In this document: positions 1 through 8,225 of the stretch, piece after piece
Position numbering within the stretch: the first letter of the stretch is position 1
Layout: the number at the start of each line of letters is the position of its first letter
Source of the DNA: an uncultured delta proteobacterium
GTDB taxonomy: Bacteria; Myxococcota_A; Polyangia; Polyangiales; Polyangiaceae
Direction of reading: 5' to 3'
Assembly (NCBI GenBank): GCA_903892415.1
Contig: CAITIQ010000380.1
Location: 1 to 47,320, forward strand
DNA length: 47,320 bases
Notes under the pieces: model-generated
Database searches by the model: none
What the model saw: the letters and a program-made list of their open reading frames with translations, nothing else
What the model was told of the DNA's origin: nothing
Translations under genes and position numbers: made by a program

Positions 1-1307
1 CGCTCGTCCGGCTCTGCGCTGTCGGGATCGAAGCGCGTGCCGTCGAGCACGTCGAAGTCGCGATCCATTTCGCTGATCACACCGAGCTCATAACGGTCCT
101 GCAGGTTCTTGCCGACGCCGGGAAGGTCCACGCGCACCTCGAGCCCGAGCGCCTCCAAATCGGCTCGCGGCCCGATGCCCGATAACAAGAGCAGCTGCGG
201 ACTGTTGAAGACCCCTCCGCATACGATCACCTCGCGCTTCGCGAGCACGGTGCGACGCTCGGTCGGCAGGTCGCCCGGCGCTGCATCAGCGCTCGCGCGA
301 TAGAGCTTCGGGCCAACCAAATACTCCACGCCGGTCGCGCGCTGGTCTTCGTCCAAGAGCACCCGCGTCGCCAGCGCATGCAGCACGATCTCGAGGTTCG
401 TCGGGCACTGCGCGGCAACCGCTTGCAGGTAATCACGTGGGCCGCTGCGGGTGCCGTGATTGACGTGCAGCGGGACGAAGACCACGCCCTCGGGCACGGC
501 GGCGACCGAGCGAGCGTCGTTGGGATCCCAGAGCGAGCGCCCGGGTGTGAGCGCCATCGTGAAGGCGTCGGCGAAGACGTGAGGGTTGGTCTCGGCCGCA
601 TGTTCGACGGTGGCATCGATGATGCCGACCAAGCGCCGATCCCAGAGCCCCAACGAGACGCTGGCGACCTCGGTATGCAACCAACCACCAAACCCATGCC
701 GACTCGGGTTGGCCGCGTTCGGAGCAGGCTCGGGCGCGTAGTTGCAGTGCTCCAGCCGCTCGAAGTATTTGCGCATCTCGCTCGCCGACCAGCTCGGATC
801 CTCGAGGCTCTTGGCCATCTCGTCCCAATCGGCGTTATGCGGGTAGATGGTGATCAGCGCGTTGTGCTCGGTGCAACCGCCGAGGGTACCGGCGCGCGGA
901 TAGAGCACGCCGTCTTGCGCCGCGACGAACTTTGCGTTGCGCGCTTGTTGCGTGGAGTCGGCGTAGGTGCGGGCATAAAAGTCCCAACGCATGTCGGGGT
1001 CTTCCACCGAGGCCGCGTGCAGCGCCGGCACATCGCGCACCAAGCTGGGGCTGTCTCCGCCGGCCTCGAGCAGGACCACCTTGAAGCCGGCGCGCGCCAG
1101 GTTGGCCGCGAGCGGTCCGCCCCCCGCCCCCGAACCAACGATCACATAGTCGGCTTCTTCCCCGGCCTCCGGCCCACAGGCGACAGCGATCGGCTCGGGC
1201 CTCACCGGCGCGCCCGAGCAACCGGCGACCGCTGAAACTCCTGCTGCAAGGCCTAGCTTCTCGAAGTCGCGTCGCGAGAAGCGACGCTCCCGTCTCTCGC
1301 GGCTCAT
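1..1307 (-). CDS. GMC-family FAD oxidoreductase, Tat-exported lipoprotein (C-terminus beyond window)
   Basis: The frame runs from an ATG at 1307 to the window edge, about 435 codons, so the protein is incomplete. The N-terminus has a clear twin-arginine motif (SRRDFEK) followed by a hydrophobic stretch and a lipobox ending in VAGC, so the protein is probably exported folded by Tat and lipidated. Next comes the FAD-binding GxGxxG-type motif YVIVGSGAGGGPLA, then the GMC substrate-domain pattern (AGTLGGCTEHNALI), and later the second GMC signature region FNSPQLLLLSGIGP and PGVGKNLQD. Glucose-methanol-choline family enzymes oxidise alcohols or sugars with FAD; the substrate cannot be read from sequence. 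Its ATG overlaps the stop of the upstream PP2C-like gene by 4 nt (ATGA), so the two are probably translationally coupled. The family call is firm, the substrate unknown. Confidence 0.9.
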   Translation of the reverse strand, partial: MSRERRERRFSRRDFEKLGLAAGVSAVAGCSGAPVRPEPIAVACGPEAGEEADYVIVGSGAGGGPLAANLARAGFKVVLLEAGGDSPSLVRDVPALHAASVEDPDMRWDFYARTYADSTQQARNAKFVAAQDGVLYPRAGTLGGCTEHNALITIYPHNADWDEMAKSLEDPSWSASEMRKYFERLEHCNYAPEPAPNAANPSRHGFGGWLHTEVASVSLGLWDRRLVGIIDATVEHAAETNPHVFADAFTMALTPGRSLWDPNDARSVAAVPEGVVFVPLHVNHGTRSGPRDYLQAVAAQCPTNLEIVLHALATRVLLDEDQRATGVEYLVGPKLYRASADAAPGDLPTERRTVLAKREVIVCGGVFNSPQLLLLSGIGPRADLEALGLEVRVDLPGVGKNLQDRYELGVISEMDRDFDVLDGTRFDPDSAEPDE

Positions 1308-2077
1308 GCCTTCGCCGTTCCTAGAATCTGCAAGCCAATGGTCCCAAAGCCCTGGTCCGAGTCCTCGTGAAGTTCGCTCAGCAGCTGGGTTAGCGCACTT
1401 CCGCTCGGGTCGAGCAGAGCCTGGTTGAGCGCTGGCTCGGCGGCGCCGAGCGCTTCGCCGGAGAGCGGCACGAAGCGGTCACCGGGCGCTAGTGTGAGCT
1501 CCACCGCTGAAGTCGGCGAGCTCGCGAGGCCGAACATCGAAACCGGGATGTGTTGCCGATGAGCGGGCATTCCCTCGGACGGGGCCTCCGCTTCACGACC
1601 CAAACTGTGCTCGTACAGCACCGTCTCCAGCGCACCCGCTCGGATCCGAACCACGCGAGCGATTCCGCGACACACCACGTACATTCGATCTCCGGACACT
1701 AGCGCGAGGATGCCCTCGGCACCAGCGCCCGTGTTTGGATCCGCGGCATTCATCGCCTCGAGCACACCGTGGAGCCGCTCGGCCAGTGCGTCCAAGGCAG
1801 CCTGCGGGTTCGTTGGTAGCGGTGAACGATCTAAAAGGAATGACGTCCAGTGGCCCGGATAGTTGCGCGCCGGGAGCGGCGGCTTCCGCCGCATCTTCGG
1901 CAAGCGCGGACCGTACGAATCGCTGTTCAAGAGTTCGGCGAGCGTCCAACGGCAGATGTCCGCGACGAAGTCCCCAGAGTAGCCGGCGCTTCCGCGCAAC
2001 AGCGCTAGCCACGTCGTTTCAGCGTCAACCGCGTGGACGAAGTCAACGTGCCGCAAGCCCCGACCCGCCGCCTCCAA
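1304..2077 (-). CDS. degenerate PP2C-like (protein phosphatase fold) protein
   Basis: 257 residues from a TTG start, which is the first start codon after an in-frame stop just upstream. The pattern GDRMYVVCRGIARVVRIRAG followed by a YEHSL segment, and later LAPGDRFVPLSGEALG, resembles the VGDSRAYRLRDG, DHSL and LxxGDxxLLCSDGL segments of PP2C-family Ser/Thr phosphatases. The aspartates that bind the metal ions in that family are not visible at these points: GDS is replaced by CRG, and the SDG by SGE. I infer a PP2C fold without normal catalysis. It lies directly upstream of, and overlaps by 4 nt, the GMC oxidoreductase. A link between this protein and that enzyme is suggested only by position. 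No good Shine-Dalgarno sequence precedes the TTG. Confidence 0.6.
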   Translation of the reverse strand: MEAAGRGLRHVDFVHAVDAETTWLALLRGSAGYSGDFVADICRWTLAELLNSDSYGPRLPKMRRKPPLPARNYPGHWTSFLLDRSPLPTNPQAALDALAERLHGVLEAMNAADPNTGAGAEGILALVSGDRMYVVCRGIARVVRIRAGALETVLYEHSLGREAEAPSEGMPAHRQHIPVSMFGLASSPTSAVELTLAPGDRFVPLSGEALGAAEPALNQALLDPSGSALTQLLSELHEDSDQGFGTIGLQILGTAKA

Positions 2078-2095
2078 ACTCGACGAAAACTGGAT

Positions 2096-2326
2096 TTATC
2101 CGTTCACGGCCGCGCGTGGTCCCGGCAGCGAATCCCCCGAACGAACCACTTCGGGCATCGGGTGCGGCGCTCCCGATGGCGGCAACTCCCACGCCTCCGC
2201 CCGCGCGATCAGCACGCTGCGTACGCCGAGGATGACCGCTCCGTCCTCACCGAATGGCAGAGCGCCGGACGGATTGACCCCTTCACACAACGCTGGAAGG
2301 CCACGCCGTTCGTTCTTGGCGGTCAT
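2096..2326 (-). CDS. possible small protein, 76 aa
   Basis: An ATG at 2326 opens 76 codons ending 18 nt before the start of the PP2C-like gene on the same strand. Third codon positions are mostly G or C, as in the surrounding genes, and the product (beginning MTAKNERRGLPALCEG, with the segment GEDGAVILGVRSVLIARAE) has a natural composition. No family is recognised. The region otherwise is the 312-bp gap between the minus-strand PP2C-like gene and the plus-strand aminopeptidase. The same frame continues open upstream, antisense to the aminopeptidase gene, which weakens the case; it could be a chance frame. Confidence 0.3.
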   Translation of the reverse strand: MTAKNERRGLPALCEGVNPSGALPFGEDGAVILGVRSVLIARAEAWELPPSGAPHPMPEVVRSGDSLPGPRAAVNG

Positions 2327-2389
2327 GCCGAGCGGCCGGTTGGCGAAACAGCGGCTACGAGCCCAGCGCGAGGTGCTACAAGGCCGACC

Positions 2390-3409
2390 ATGAGCCTGTC
2401 TGAGCTGGCAGCAAAAAACGTTAGAGCTACGCTCGCGATCGCGATGGATCATAACGGTGAGCACCCTGCCATCGTGGTAGCTGACGAGCGCACGGAGCTG
2501 TCGCGACTGCTGTTTCGCGCCTACAGCGAAGGGTTGCCCACGGCTCGGCTGATCTCCTTCGATCAAATGGCACCGGAGGCGGTCAAGGCCGAGCTCGAGG
2601 CGCTCGAGGCCCAAGCGTTGGTGGTGCTCGTGCAATCGAGCGTGTTGCGCATGCCGGAGTTTCGTACCCGGGTGGAGCTCTATCGTCGTGGGGTGAAGGT
2701 GATCGAGCACTCCAATTTGGAGCGGATGGAGCCGCACGAGTTCGAGCACTACGTCGCGGCGATGGCCTACGATCCGGCCTACTATCGCGGCATCGGGCAT
2801 GCGCTCAAGGCGCGGGTGGACGTCGCGCGTTCGGCCCAGATCGAGAGCGAGGGCGAGACGCTGTACTACGGCGCGCTGGAAGAGGCCAAGCTCAACATCG
2901 GCGACTTCGCCGGGCTCAAGAACGTCGGCAGTCAGTTCCCGATCGGCGAGGTGTTCACCGAGGCGCGCCAGCTCGAGAGTGTTCACGGCCGCACCAAGAT
3001 TTACGGCTTCGCTGATACAGCCTTTAAGCTCAACCTCCCGCCTGAGCCGATCACCCTGGTGATCGAAGCTGGGCGCATCGTCGATACCGTCAACTCCACC
3101 AGCGAGTTCGATCAAGTGCTGGCGCTGATCCGCGAGGGCGAAGGCGAAGTATGGGTGCGCGAGCTCGGCTTCGGCATGAACCGCGCCTTTTCACGCGAGC
3201 GCACGGTCGCTGACGTAGGCGCCTTCGAGCGGGTCTGTGGTGTGCACCTCTCGCTCGGGGCTCGTCACGGCGTATACAAGAAGCCGCAGCTCAATCACCG
3301 CGAGAACCGCTATCACGTGGACTCCTTCGTCATTACCGACCGCGTGCTGCTCGATGAAGCGGTGGTCTACGATCGAGGCGAGTTCCTCGTTGCGCCTACC
3401 GCCAGCTGA
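2390..3409 (+). CDS. M29-like metallo-aminopeptidase
   Basis: 339 residues from the ATG at 2390. An open frame extends far upstream, but that part reads as low-complexity noise and is antisense to the neighbouring gene. The C-terminal half carries the ordered metal-ligand pattern of family M29 aminopeptidases (AmpS, PepS, aminopeptidase T): a GEVF motif (Glu187), the RELGFGMN segment (Glu258), HLSLG (His286) and HVD (His309 and Asp311). These enzymes use two metal ions to remove N-terminal residues from peptides and are usually cytoplasmic; no signal peptide is seen here. The N-terminal ~120 residues match M29 less clearly and the protein is shorter than the usual 370-410 residues. The family assignment comes from motif order only. 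Confidence 0.7.
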   Translation: MSLSELAAKNVRATLAIAMDHNGEHPAIVVADERTELSRLLFRAYSEGLPTARLISFDQMAPEAVKAELEALEAQALVVLVQSSVLRMPEFRTRVELYRRGVKVIEHSNLERMEPHEFEHYVAAMAYDPAYYRGIGHALKARVDVARSAQIESEGETLYYGALEEAKLNIGDFAGLKNVGSQFPIGEVFTEARQLESVHGRTKIYGFADTAFKLNLPPEPITLVIEAGRIVDTVNSTSEFDQVLALIREGEGEVWVRELGFGMNRAFSRERTVADVGAFERVCGVHLSLGARHGVYKKPQLNHRENRYHVDSFVITDRVLLDEAVVYDRGEFLVAPTAS

Positions 3410-3462
3410 GTCCTCGCCGCGGCGCCCTTCCGTCACCCACTCCGATCCCGTATGCCTAGCGC

Positions 3463-4587
3463 ATGACCGACGAACTCGAGGTCGTCTGCGAAGGAGACGC
3501 CATCCGCTCGATCGCCTTTCGGCCCATGGGCCCGGACGACGATGATGATGAGCTGCGCGGCTACGATCCCGACCACTACGATCCCAGCGAAGGCAAGCTC
3601 GCTTCCCTCCCCGGCGCTGAGCTTTACCGCCTCGTCGATTCGAAGGAGGCCGCGCAGCTCGAGCAGCTCGTGCTCGAGTGCCCGGTCCAATGGGAGGGCA
3701 ATCACGGCTCGTGGGGCAGTCACGCCGCCTTCCTCAAGCACTTATTGAAGCGGTCGCGACCTGCGCTGCGCCTGCTCGAGCTCGACGGGCACATCATGCC
3801 GCGCGCGCCGTCGCGCGGGGACGCCGTGCCGCAACTTTCGCATTTGCGCGAAGGGCAATCGGGCCCAGCGGTGATCGACGCCGGGGACCTGTCGAAGCTT
3901 TGGGCGGCAGCGCCCGAGCTCGAACAGCTGGTCGTTGCGCAGGCTTCCAAGCTCAAGCTTGGGAAAGTGGTCGCGCCCAAGCTGCGCACGTTGGTGATGG
4001 GCAGCTCGGCGGGCCCGGTGCTCAGTGCCATTGCACGAGGTTCGCTTCCTGCGCTGGAGACGCTGATTGTGCGTGTGGCTCGCGCCAAAGACGTCGCCAT
4101 GTTGCTCGAGAGCAAGGGCCTCGGGCCGTTGCGACATCTGGGCCTGATCGCCGATCGCACCAAGAACAGCCGTCAAGGGGACGCGGTGATCGCGGCACTT
4201 TTGGCGAGCCCGCAGTTGGAAGCCCTGGAGACGCTCGATTTGGGGGGTTGGGACGCCTCGGAGGCGTCGTTACGTACGCTACTAGCCGCCGCCCCACGAC
4301 TATCGCGGCTGCGCGAGCTGCGTCTCTCGTCTTGGCGGCTCTCGCTCGATGAGCTGGCCGAGGTGATCGAGGAGGAGCTGCTGGGTGAATTCAAGGCCCG
4401 CGCCTCGCGCAGAGGCCGGCCGCGCGATGAGACCATTGGGCGGGAGCTCGAACACGCCCTCCCCGTGCGTTGGCTGACCACGACCATCGAGGAGCTCGAG
4501 GAACGCGAGGATCGTGACGTCGTGCAGGGCTACAGCAGTGAACTCTCGCTCGACGACTGGATCGAGGTCGAGCGAAGGGCCAGTTGA
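3463..4587 (+). CDS. leucine-rich-repeat-like protein
   Basis: 374 residues with no signal peptide or membrane segment. From about residue 100 on there are repeated leucine-rich segments of the form LxxLxLxxxxL, for example ALETLIVRV, LRHLGLIA, LEALETLDLGG and LSRLRELRLSS, spaced like irregular leucine-rich repeats. An acidic run (DDDDDE) lies near residue 30. Myxobacteria have many such cytoplasmic LRR proteins of unknown function; this one probably forms a protein-binding solenoid. It begins 53 nt after the aminopeptidase and shares its direction, but no functional link is evident. The ATG at 3463 is the first start codon in the frame. Confidence 0.65.
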   Translation: MTDELEVVCEGDAIRSIAFRPMGPDDDDDELRGYDPDHYDPSEGKLASLPGAELYRLVDSKEAAQLEQLVLECPVQWEGNHGSWGSHAAFLKHLLKRSRPALRLLELDGHIMPRAPSRGDAVPQLSHLREGQSGPAVIDAGDLSKLWAAAPELEQLVVAQASKLKLGKVVAPKLRTLVMGSSAGPVLSAIARGSLPALETLIVRVARAKDVAMLLESKGLGPLRHLGLIADRTKNSRQGDAVIAALLASPQLEALETLDLGGWDASEASLRTLLAAAPRLSRLRELRLSSWRLSLDELAEVIEEELLGEFKARASRRGRPRDETIGRELEHALPVRWLTTTIEELEEREDRDVVQGYSSELSLDDWIEVERRAS

Positions 4588-4640
4588 ATGAGGCAAGACC
4601 ACTAGATTCTCGGACTCGCCCGAGTCATTGATGGCCGACA

Positions 4641-5111
4641 ATGCGCCGACCTTCATCTGCGGTCCTATTGTTGGCAGTACTCTCCTCTGCTTGTGCAAAC
4701 GGTCGGAAGCCGCCGCCCTACTACGGCGGCCCCTCCTCCGGCGGGCCCGCGAACTGGAGCCCATCGCCGACGTTGCCTGCCGCACCCCAAGCGAGCGGCG
4801 AACAAATCGAGCTGACCGAAGGTGTGCCTCGGATGACAACGTCAGGGCTTTCGCTAACCAACACGCGCAGCACCTTCAGCGGCGGCGAGCTACCGGAACC
4901 TGGTATCTCCACGCCAGCGATAGCGATCACACGGATCGCCGTGACCGCCTCGTTCGCTGGCAAAAGCACCGAACTCTGGTTCACCCTACCCTCGCCGGGA
5001 GTGGCTAGCCTCACCAACCATTCGTGGGAAGGCTTCGAAATTACGCTCGTGGACCAACGCTACGTCGCGGGCAAGCCGGTGACCCAGTTTGAGGTGCGTC
5101 GCCAACAGTGA
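4641..5111 (+). CDS. small putative lipoprotein
   Basis: 156 residues. The N-terminus (MRRPSSAVLLLAVLSSACAN) is a typical lipoprotein signal with lipobox LSSAC and modified cysteine at residue 18. A Pro/Gly/Ser-rich spacer follows (about residues 20-55), then a compact region rich in Thr and beta-strand-like segments (VTASFAGKSTELWFTLPS, FEITLVDQRYVAG). No family is recognised. It is probably anchored in the cell envelope. It lies 53 nt after the LRR gene and converges with the membrane-protein gene on the other strand. Confidence 0.65.
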   Translation: MRRPSSAVLLLAVLSSACANGRKPPPYYGGPSSGGPANWSPSPTLPAAPQASGEQIELTEGVPRMTTSGLSLTNTRSTFSGGELPEPGISTPAIAITRIAVTASFAGKSTELWFTLPSPGVASLTNHSWEGFEITLVDQRYVAGKPVTQFEVRRQQ

Positions 5112-5143
5112 CAGCCTGCGACCTCGTGCCGGGAGCGGCAGCC

Positions 5144-5821
5144 TTACCGAGCTGCAAAAACGCAGCGGCGCCAAACGTCCAACTCGACCTCCCCTGTTTC
5201 GCTGTCCACGATCTTCTGGCGAAACTCAAACGCCTCACAGCCACGGGTTGGATCGTTTGGTCTAATCAATCCAGGGAAGGAGCCTTTGCATTCAGCGCCC
5301 GGCGGGAAGCTCAATGGGAGCCGTTGCGTCTCGCCCGGCGCGAGCTTCAGGCTGGTCTCTGTTGCGGCCTGCATCGGCACGACGCCCTGCTTATCCGGCG
5401 CCTCGATCACCGGCCTGCCCTCCCAGTCTAGGTGATTGGTCTGCAGGCCTTTGGGCGCGGCTTGGATCCCCTCCAGTTCGATCTGCTTCGCCCGTGAGCC
5501 ACGGTGCACGAGTTCCACGCCATCGGGACGGCAGCTCACCGTGACTTCATCGAAGGCAGCGAACGGCAGCGTTGGGCCAGCCGATTGCACCCACGCAATC
5601 AGGGTCCCCGTAAGGATCACGAGACCAGAGATCAAACAGAAGAAACCGTTGAAGCGATTCGCCCGCTCCCACTCGGGCGTGCGCTCGTTGCTCGTAAGCC
5701 CACGCGTGCGGTTGGACCAACGTGCGTAACGCCACGCAAGGTCCGGCCGTTGCAAGAACAGGCCGCCGGCCATGAGCACCGTCAGGCCGAAGAGGAGGGA
5801 GATCGCTAATGCCGTACTCAC
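5144..5821 (-). CDS. membrane protein with two N-terminal transmembrane segments
   Basis: 225 residues. A hydrophobic segment at residues 4-23 and another at about 57-77 (FCLISGLVILTGTLIAWV) flank a basic, aromatic cytoplasmic loop that includes RYARWSNRTRGLT. The remaining ~140 residues are soluble and contain conserved-looking cysteines (VSCRPDG, AECKGSF, RGCEAF, RRCVFAAR). No enzyme motif is visible and no family is recognised. It begins 8 nt upstream of the end of the YdeI-family gene, on the same strand, so the two are probably co-transcribed. Confidence 0.6.
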   Translation of the reverse strand: MSTALAISLLFGLTVLMAGGLFLQRPDLAWRYARWSNRTRGLTSNERTPEWERANRFNGFFCLISGLVILTGTLIAWVQSAGPTLPFAAFDEVTVSCRPDGVELVHRGSRAKQIELEGIQAAPKGLQTNHLDWEGRPVIEAPDKQGVVPMQAATETSLKLAPGETQRLPLSFPPGAECKGSFPGLIRPNDPTRGCEAFEFRQKIVDSETGEVELDVWRRCVFAAR

Positions 5822-5829
5822 TTTCGCTC

Positions 5830-6435
5830 TCAGCTCCTTGGCTCACTCGTGGGCAGGCTCGAATCATCCCAGTTGCCGTACATCGTGCCGTTGGCGGTCT
5901 TGCTCAGGAAGTTCTCGAGACGCTTTTTCCACTCGGCTGGGTTGGTCTTGCGCACCTCTTCAATGTTGCCGATGCGCACGCGCTGATAGAGCGCTGGGAA
6001 CGAGTCGAAGTGTTGCATCGCGCCCGGTAGGGCCATCAGCCGATCGCGAATATCCGAAGGGACCACCACCGGCAGCTCGCGCAGGTCGGGCAGGACGCGC
6101 TGGCCCGCCTCGGTCATCTGGCCCTCGCGGATCAACCTGCGAGCGCGCTCCTTGTTGAGCTCGGTCCAGTTGCTGCGCGGCCTGCGCGGGGTGAAGCGTT
6201 GCGCCGTCGCATCGCCGTGGCGCTTCGCGATACCGTCGATCCAGCCGAAGCAAAGGCCCTCGAGCACTGCGTCCAAGTAGGTGATCGCGCCGGGAGCACC
6301 GCGCCGCAAGAGCAGCCAAATCTCGCGGTCAGTCGCGTGGTGCGCTGCTAGCCAAGCGCGCCACTCTCGGCGTGTGCCTGCATCAAAGGTGGTGGTTACG
6401 TCCACGGCGGTAGCGGCAGGGTAACGCGGATTCAT
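5830..6435 (-). CDS. YdeI/OmpD-associated family protein
   Basis: 201 residues from ATG 6435; a GTG three codons upstream (6444) is an alternative start. The segment EWRAWLAAHHATDREIWLLL followed by AITYLDAVLEGLCFGWIDG and the TPRRPRSNWTELNKERARRL motif is the hallmark of the YdeI/OmpD-associated family (bacteriocin-protection family), whose members are small cytoplasmic proteins of unclear biochemical role. The second half (RLMALPGAMQHFDSFPALYQ) matches the helical end of these proteins. The length is typical. It precedes a membrane protein on the same strand. Confidence 0.8.
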   Translation of the reverse strand: MNPRYPAATAVDVTTTFDAGTRREWRAWLAAHHATDREIWLLLRRGAPGAITYLDAVLEGLCFGWIDGIAKRHGDATAQRFTPRRPRSNWTELNKERARRLIREGQMTEAGQRVLPDLRELPVVVPSDIRDRLMALPGAMQHFDSFPALYQRVRIGNIEEVRKTNPAEWKKRLENFLSKTANGTMYGNWDDSSLPTSEPRS

Positions 6436-6581
6436 CCGAGTCACGTCCGCAGACTGCTGAGCTGCGTTTACCTTCGAACATAGCCGCCAAACGAGGTCCT
6501 TACATCAAAGCGGGATGAACCGGGGATTCCGAGTCGAACGAGCGAGCCACAGCTCGTTAGCAACTTCCAGAAGGAGTCCCC

Positions 6582-7409
6582 ATGTTCGACCGCAACGACA
6601 GCTTCCTTACGTCCCGCCATTTGCTCGGTTTGGCGCTTAGCACCCTCGCCTTGACTGCGTGCTCCACGACTTCGAGTTCGAGCTCCGGCGGCTCGGACAG
6701 CGGCGGCGCAGGTTCAACGGGAGGAGCCGGGGGCGACGGAGGAGCCAATACCAGCGGCGCTGAACTCGAGCCGCAAGACGTCACCATCCTCTACCCCTAC
6801 CCTTCGTTGGACGAGCTCACGAGTCTGCTCACCGCCGAGTCATCCGGGGACCAGGGTGAGCTGATCCCGGAGGAGGCTTTTGCGCTGCTCCCGAGGGTGG
6901 TTTCCCATCCGCTCGAGCACGAGAACGCTCGTGAAGACAGCTATCTCGTCGCAGCGCGGGCGAACTGTGCCTACGACACAGCGCTGAAGGAGGACGCTTG
7001 TAGCGGCCAACTTCAGTTGACCTTCCAGGTGGCCGAGCCAGCGCAAGGCGGCTCCGCGGTGGACATCATGGACGCGTCGATCCACGCCGTTTACCCGCTC
7101 GACGACGCGACCTTTCTCGCGTTGGTCTCCGACCTCCGTGAGGCGCGCGAGGCGCACGGTGGCTTTGCATCGGAACCGCTCTCGGTGCACCCGCTGCTAG
7201 CCAGCCAAGGCATCGACGGTGCGTTCGCCCAGGACCTTGCTGCCATCATCCTGCGTTATGCCGGTGAGTCGACGCTCCACAAGGTGACCTTCATCACCAT
7301 CGATGAGCCAACGCCCAGCGCGATGGGCGGTGAAGTGTGGACCTTCGGTGCGGTCGAGAAGAACGACCAGGAACAATGGGAGTCCCTCGAGATTCCCGCG
7401 ACGGGATGA
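6582..7409 (+). CDS. putative lipoprotein with Ser/Gly linker, 3' end abutting an IS remnant
   Basis: 275 residues. A strong Shine-Dalgarno sequence (AGAAGGAG, about 5 nt before ATG 6582) supports the start. The signal peptide ends in the lipobox LTAC (Cys27), followed by a Ser/Gly-rich linker typical of myxobacterial surface lipoproteins up to about residue 60. The folded part has no recognised domain; it contains one cysteine pair (NCAYDTALKEDAC). The stop codon TGA at 7407-7409 overlaps an ATG, and transposase homology starts at or just before that point, so the native C-terminus may have been lost and the present end (EIPATG) may come from the inserted DNA. Confidence 0.65.
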   Translation: MFDRNDSFLTSRHLLGLALSTLALTACSTTSSSSSGGSDSGGAGSTGGAGGDGGANTSGAELEPQDVTILYPYPSLDELTSLLTAESSGDQGELIPEEAFALLPRVVSHPLEHENAREDSYLVAARANCAYDTALKEDACSGQLQLTFQVAEPAQGGSAVDIMDASIHAVYPLDDATFLALVSDLREAREAHGGFASEPLSVHPLLASQGIDGAFAQDLAAIILRYAGESTLHKVTFITIDEPTPSAMGGEVWTFGAVEKNDQEQWESLEIPATG

Positions 7410-7623
7410 CGACGAGCCGCTGCAAGAGCGCCACGACGCCCGGTCACAAGCTCAGCGATGAGGAGCGCGCACTCCTGCTTTGCATCGCGCATCGGCCGGA
7501 GTTTCGTGACCGGTCGCCGCGGCAGATCGTTCCGCTCCTCGCCGACCACGGCGAGTACGTCGCGAGCGAATCGACCTTCTACCGCGTCCTCCGAGAAGCG
7601 GGCGAGCTAGCGCATCGAGTGCC
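7385..7623 (+). pseudogene. IS3-family transposase (integrase-core orfB) N-terminal remnant
   Basis: In one frame this segment encodes KLSDEERALLLCIAHRP, then SPRQIVPLLADHGEYVASES and TFYRVLREAGELAHR. This is the characteristic region of IS3-group orfB transposases just before the DDE integrase core. Similarity stops at about 7620; the frame goes on as Arg-rich noise and no integrase core (DDE residues) follows, so only the N-terminal part survives. It lies immediately against the end of the lipoprotein gene and marks the left edge of a rearranged stretch reaching to about 10.9 kb. Confidence 0.75.
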
Positions 7624-7847
7624 TCGAGGTCGTGCGGGTCGGTCAGACGCAGCGGATAGAGGGCGAGTGTGGCGACAGAGCGACACGTCGGCGACCAACG
7701 AGTTCCGCGATGGGTGCTGCACGTTGATGGCGACCGTCCGCGCGTGCACCAAGGTCCTGCCCGGTGCTTGGCGGCGGCGCGATCCTCGTCGCGGCGGCTC
7801 TTTGGTCTGCTTCGGCTCCGGCGCTCGCCAGCACCCGGTGCCTGGGC

Positions 7848-7888
7848 GCCCGTTGTGCCCGAGATAGTCTATCTCAGGCACAATGGGC
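7848..7888. repeat. 41-bp near-perfect palindrome, copy 1
   Basis: Two 20-bp arms separated by one base (7868). The left arm is GCCCGTTGTGCCCGAGATAG; the right arm read on the other strand differs at only two positions (18 of 20 match). The inner 15 bp match at 14 of 15. A related palindrome of the same geometry lies 169 bp downstream. The site is intergenic, in the decayed stretch after the transposase remnant. Confidence 0.75.
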
Positions 7889-8016
7889 AGGTCCGCACGC
7901 GACTCCGCGGTTCACCTTGGATGCGCGCAGCTGACGCAATCGACTCCTTACCCACTTATTGGCTCGTAGGGCGAGCGCTGTGCGGGGCCGGACGGAGCTG
8001 GTGCCGCGAGCAACGC

Positions 8017-8057
8017 GCCCATTCGACCTGAGATAAATTATCTAAGCCAAAATGGGC
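8017..8057. repeat. 41-bp imperfect palindrome, copy 2
   Basis: Same geometry as copy 1: 20-bp arms around one base (8037). The arms match each other at 15 of 20 positions, with intact ends GCCCATT and intact centre AGATAA; the mismatches lie in the middle of the arms. Both copies share the outer GCCC-TT and inner AGATA elements, and both are followed by similar short sequence (AGGTCCGC and GGACCCGC). Confidence 0.65.
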
Positions 8058-8225
8058 GGACCCGCCGATCGCGGCCAGCGACTGCTACTGCGAAGCTGAG
8101 CTCTTGGACGACGCACCAATGGGAAGTAGGGCGGGCGCGGCTCTCGACCATCGACACTCGTTTTCGACGCTGGGCGCCATGAGAGTCAACGCATAGAATC
8201 GCGTGTGGTCATGCAGCATCCACAG

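Noticed and set aside
2033..2389. 119-codon upstream extension of the aminopeptidase frame
   Set aside because: It is Arg/Pro-rich noise, overlaps the PP2C-like gene start on the other strand, and family homology begins after ATG 2390.
7640..7834. Minus-strand frames antisense to the transposase remnant and its flank
   Set aside because: Several overlapping frames are open because of high GC content; none has a start with a ribosome site or a recognisable motif.
7848..8057. Palindromes as XerCD dif sites or integron attC sites
   Set aside because: The arms and one-base centre do not match the 11-6-11 dif layout or the GTTRRRY ends of attC sites.
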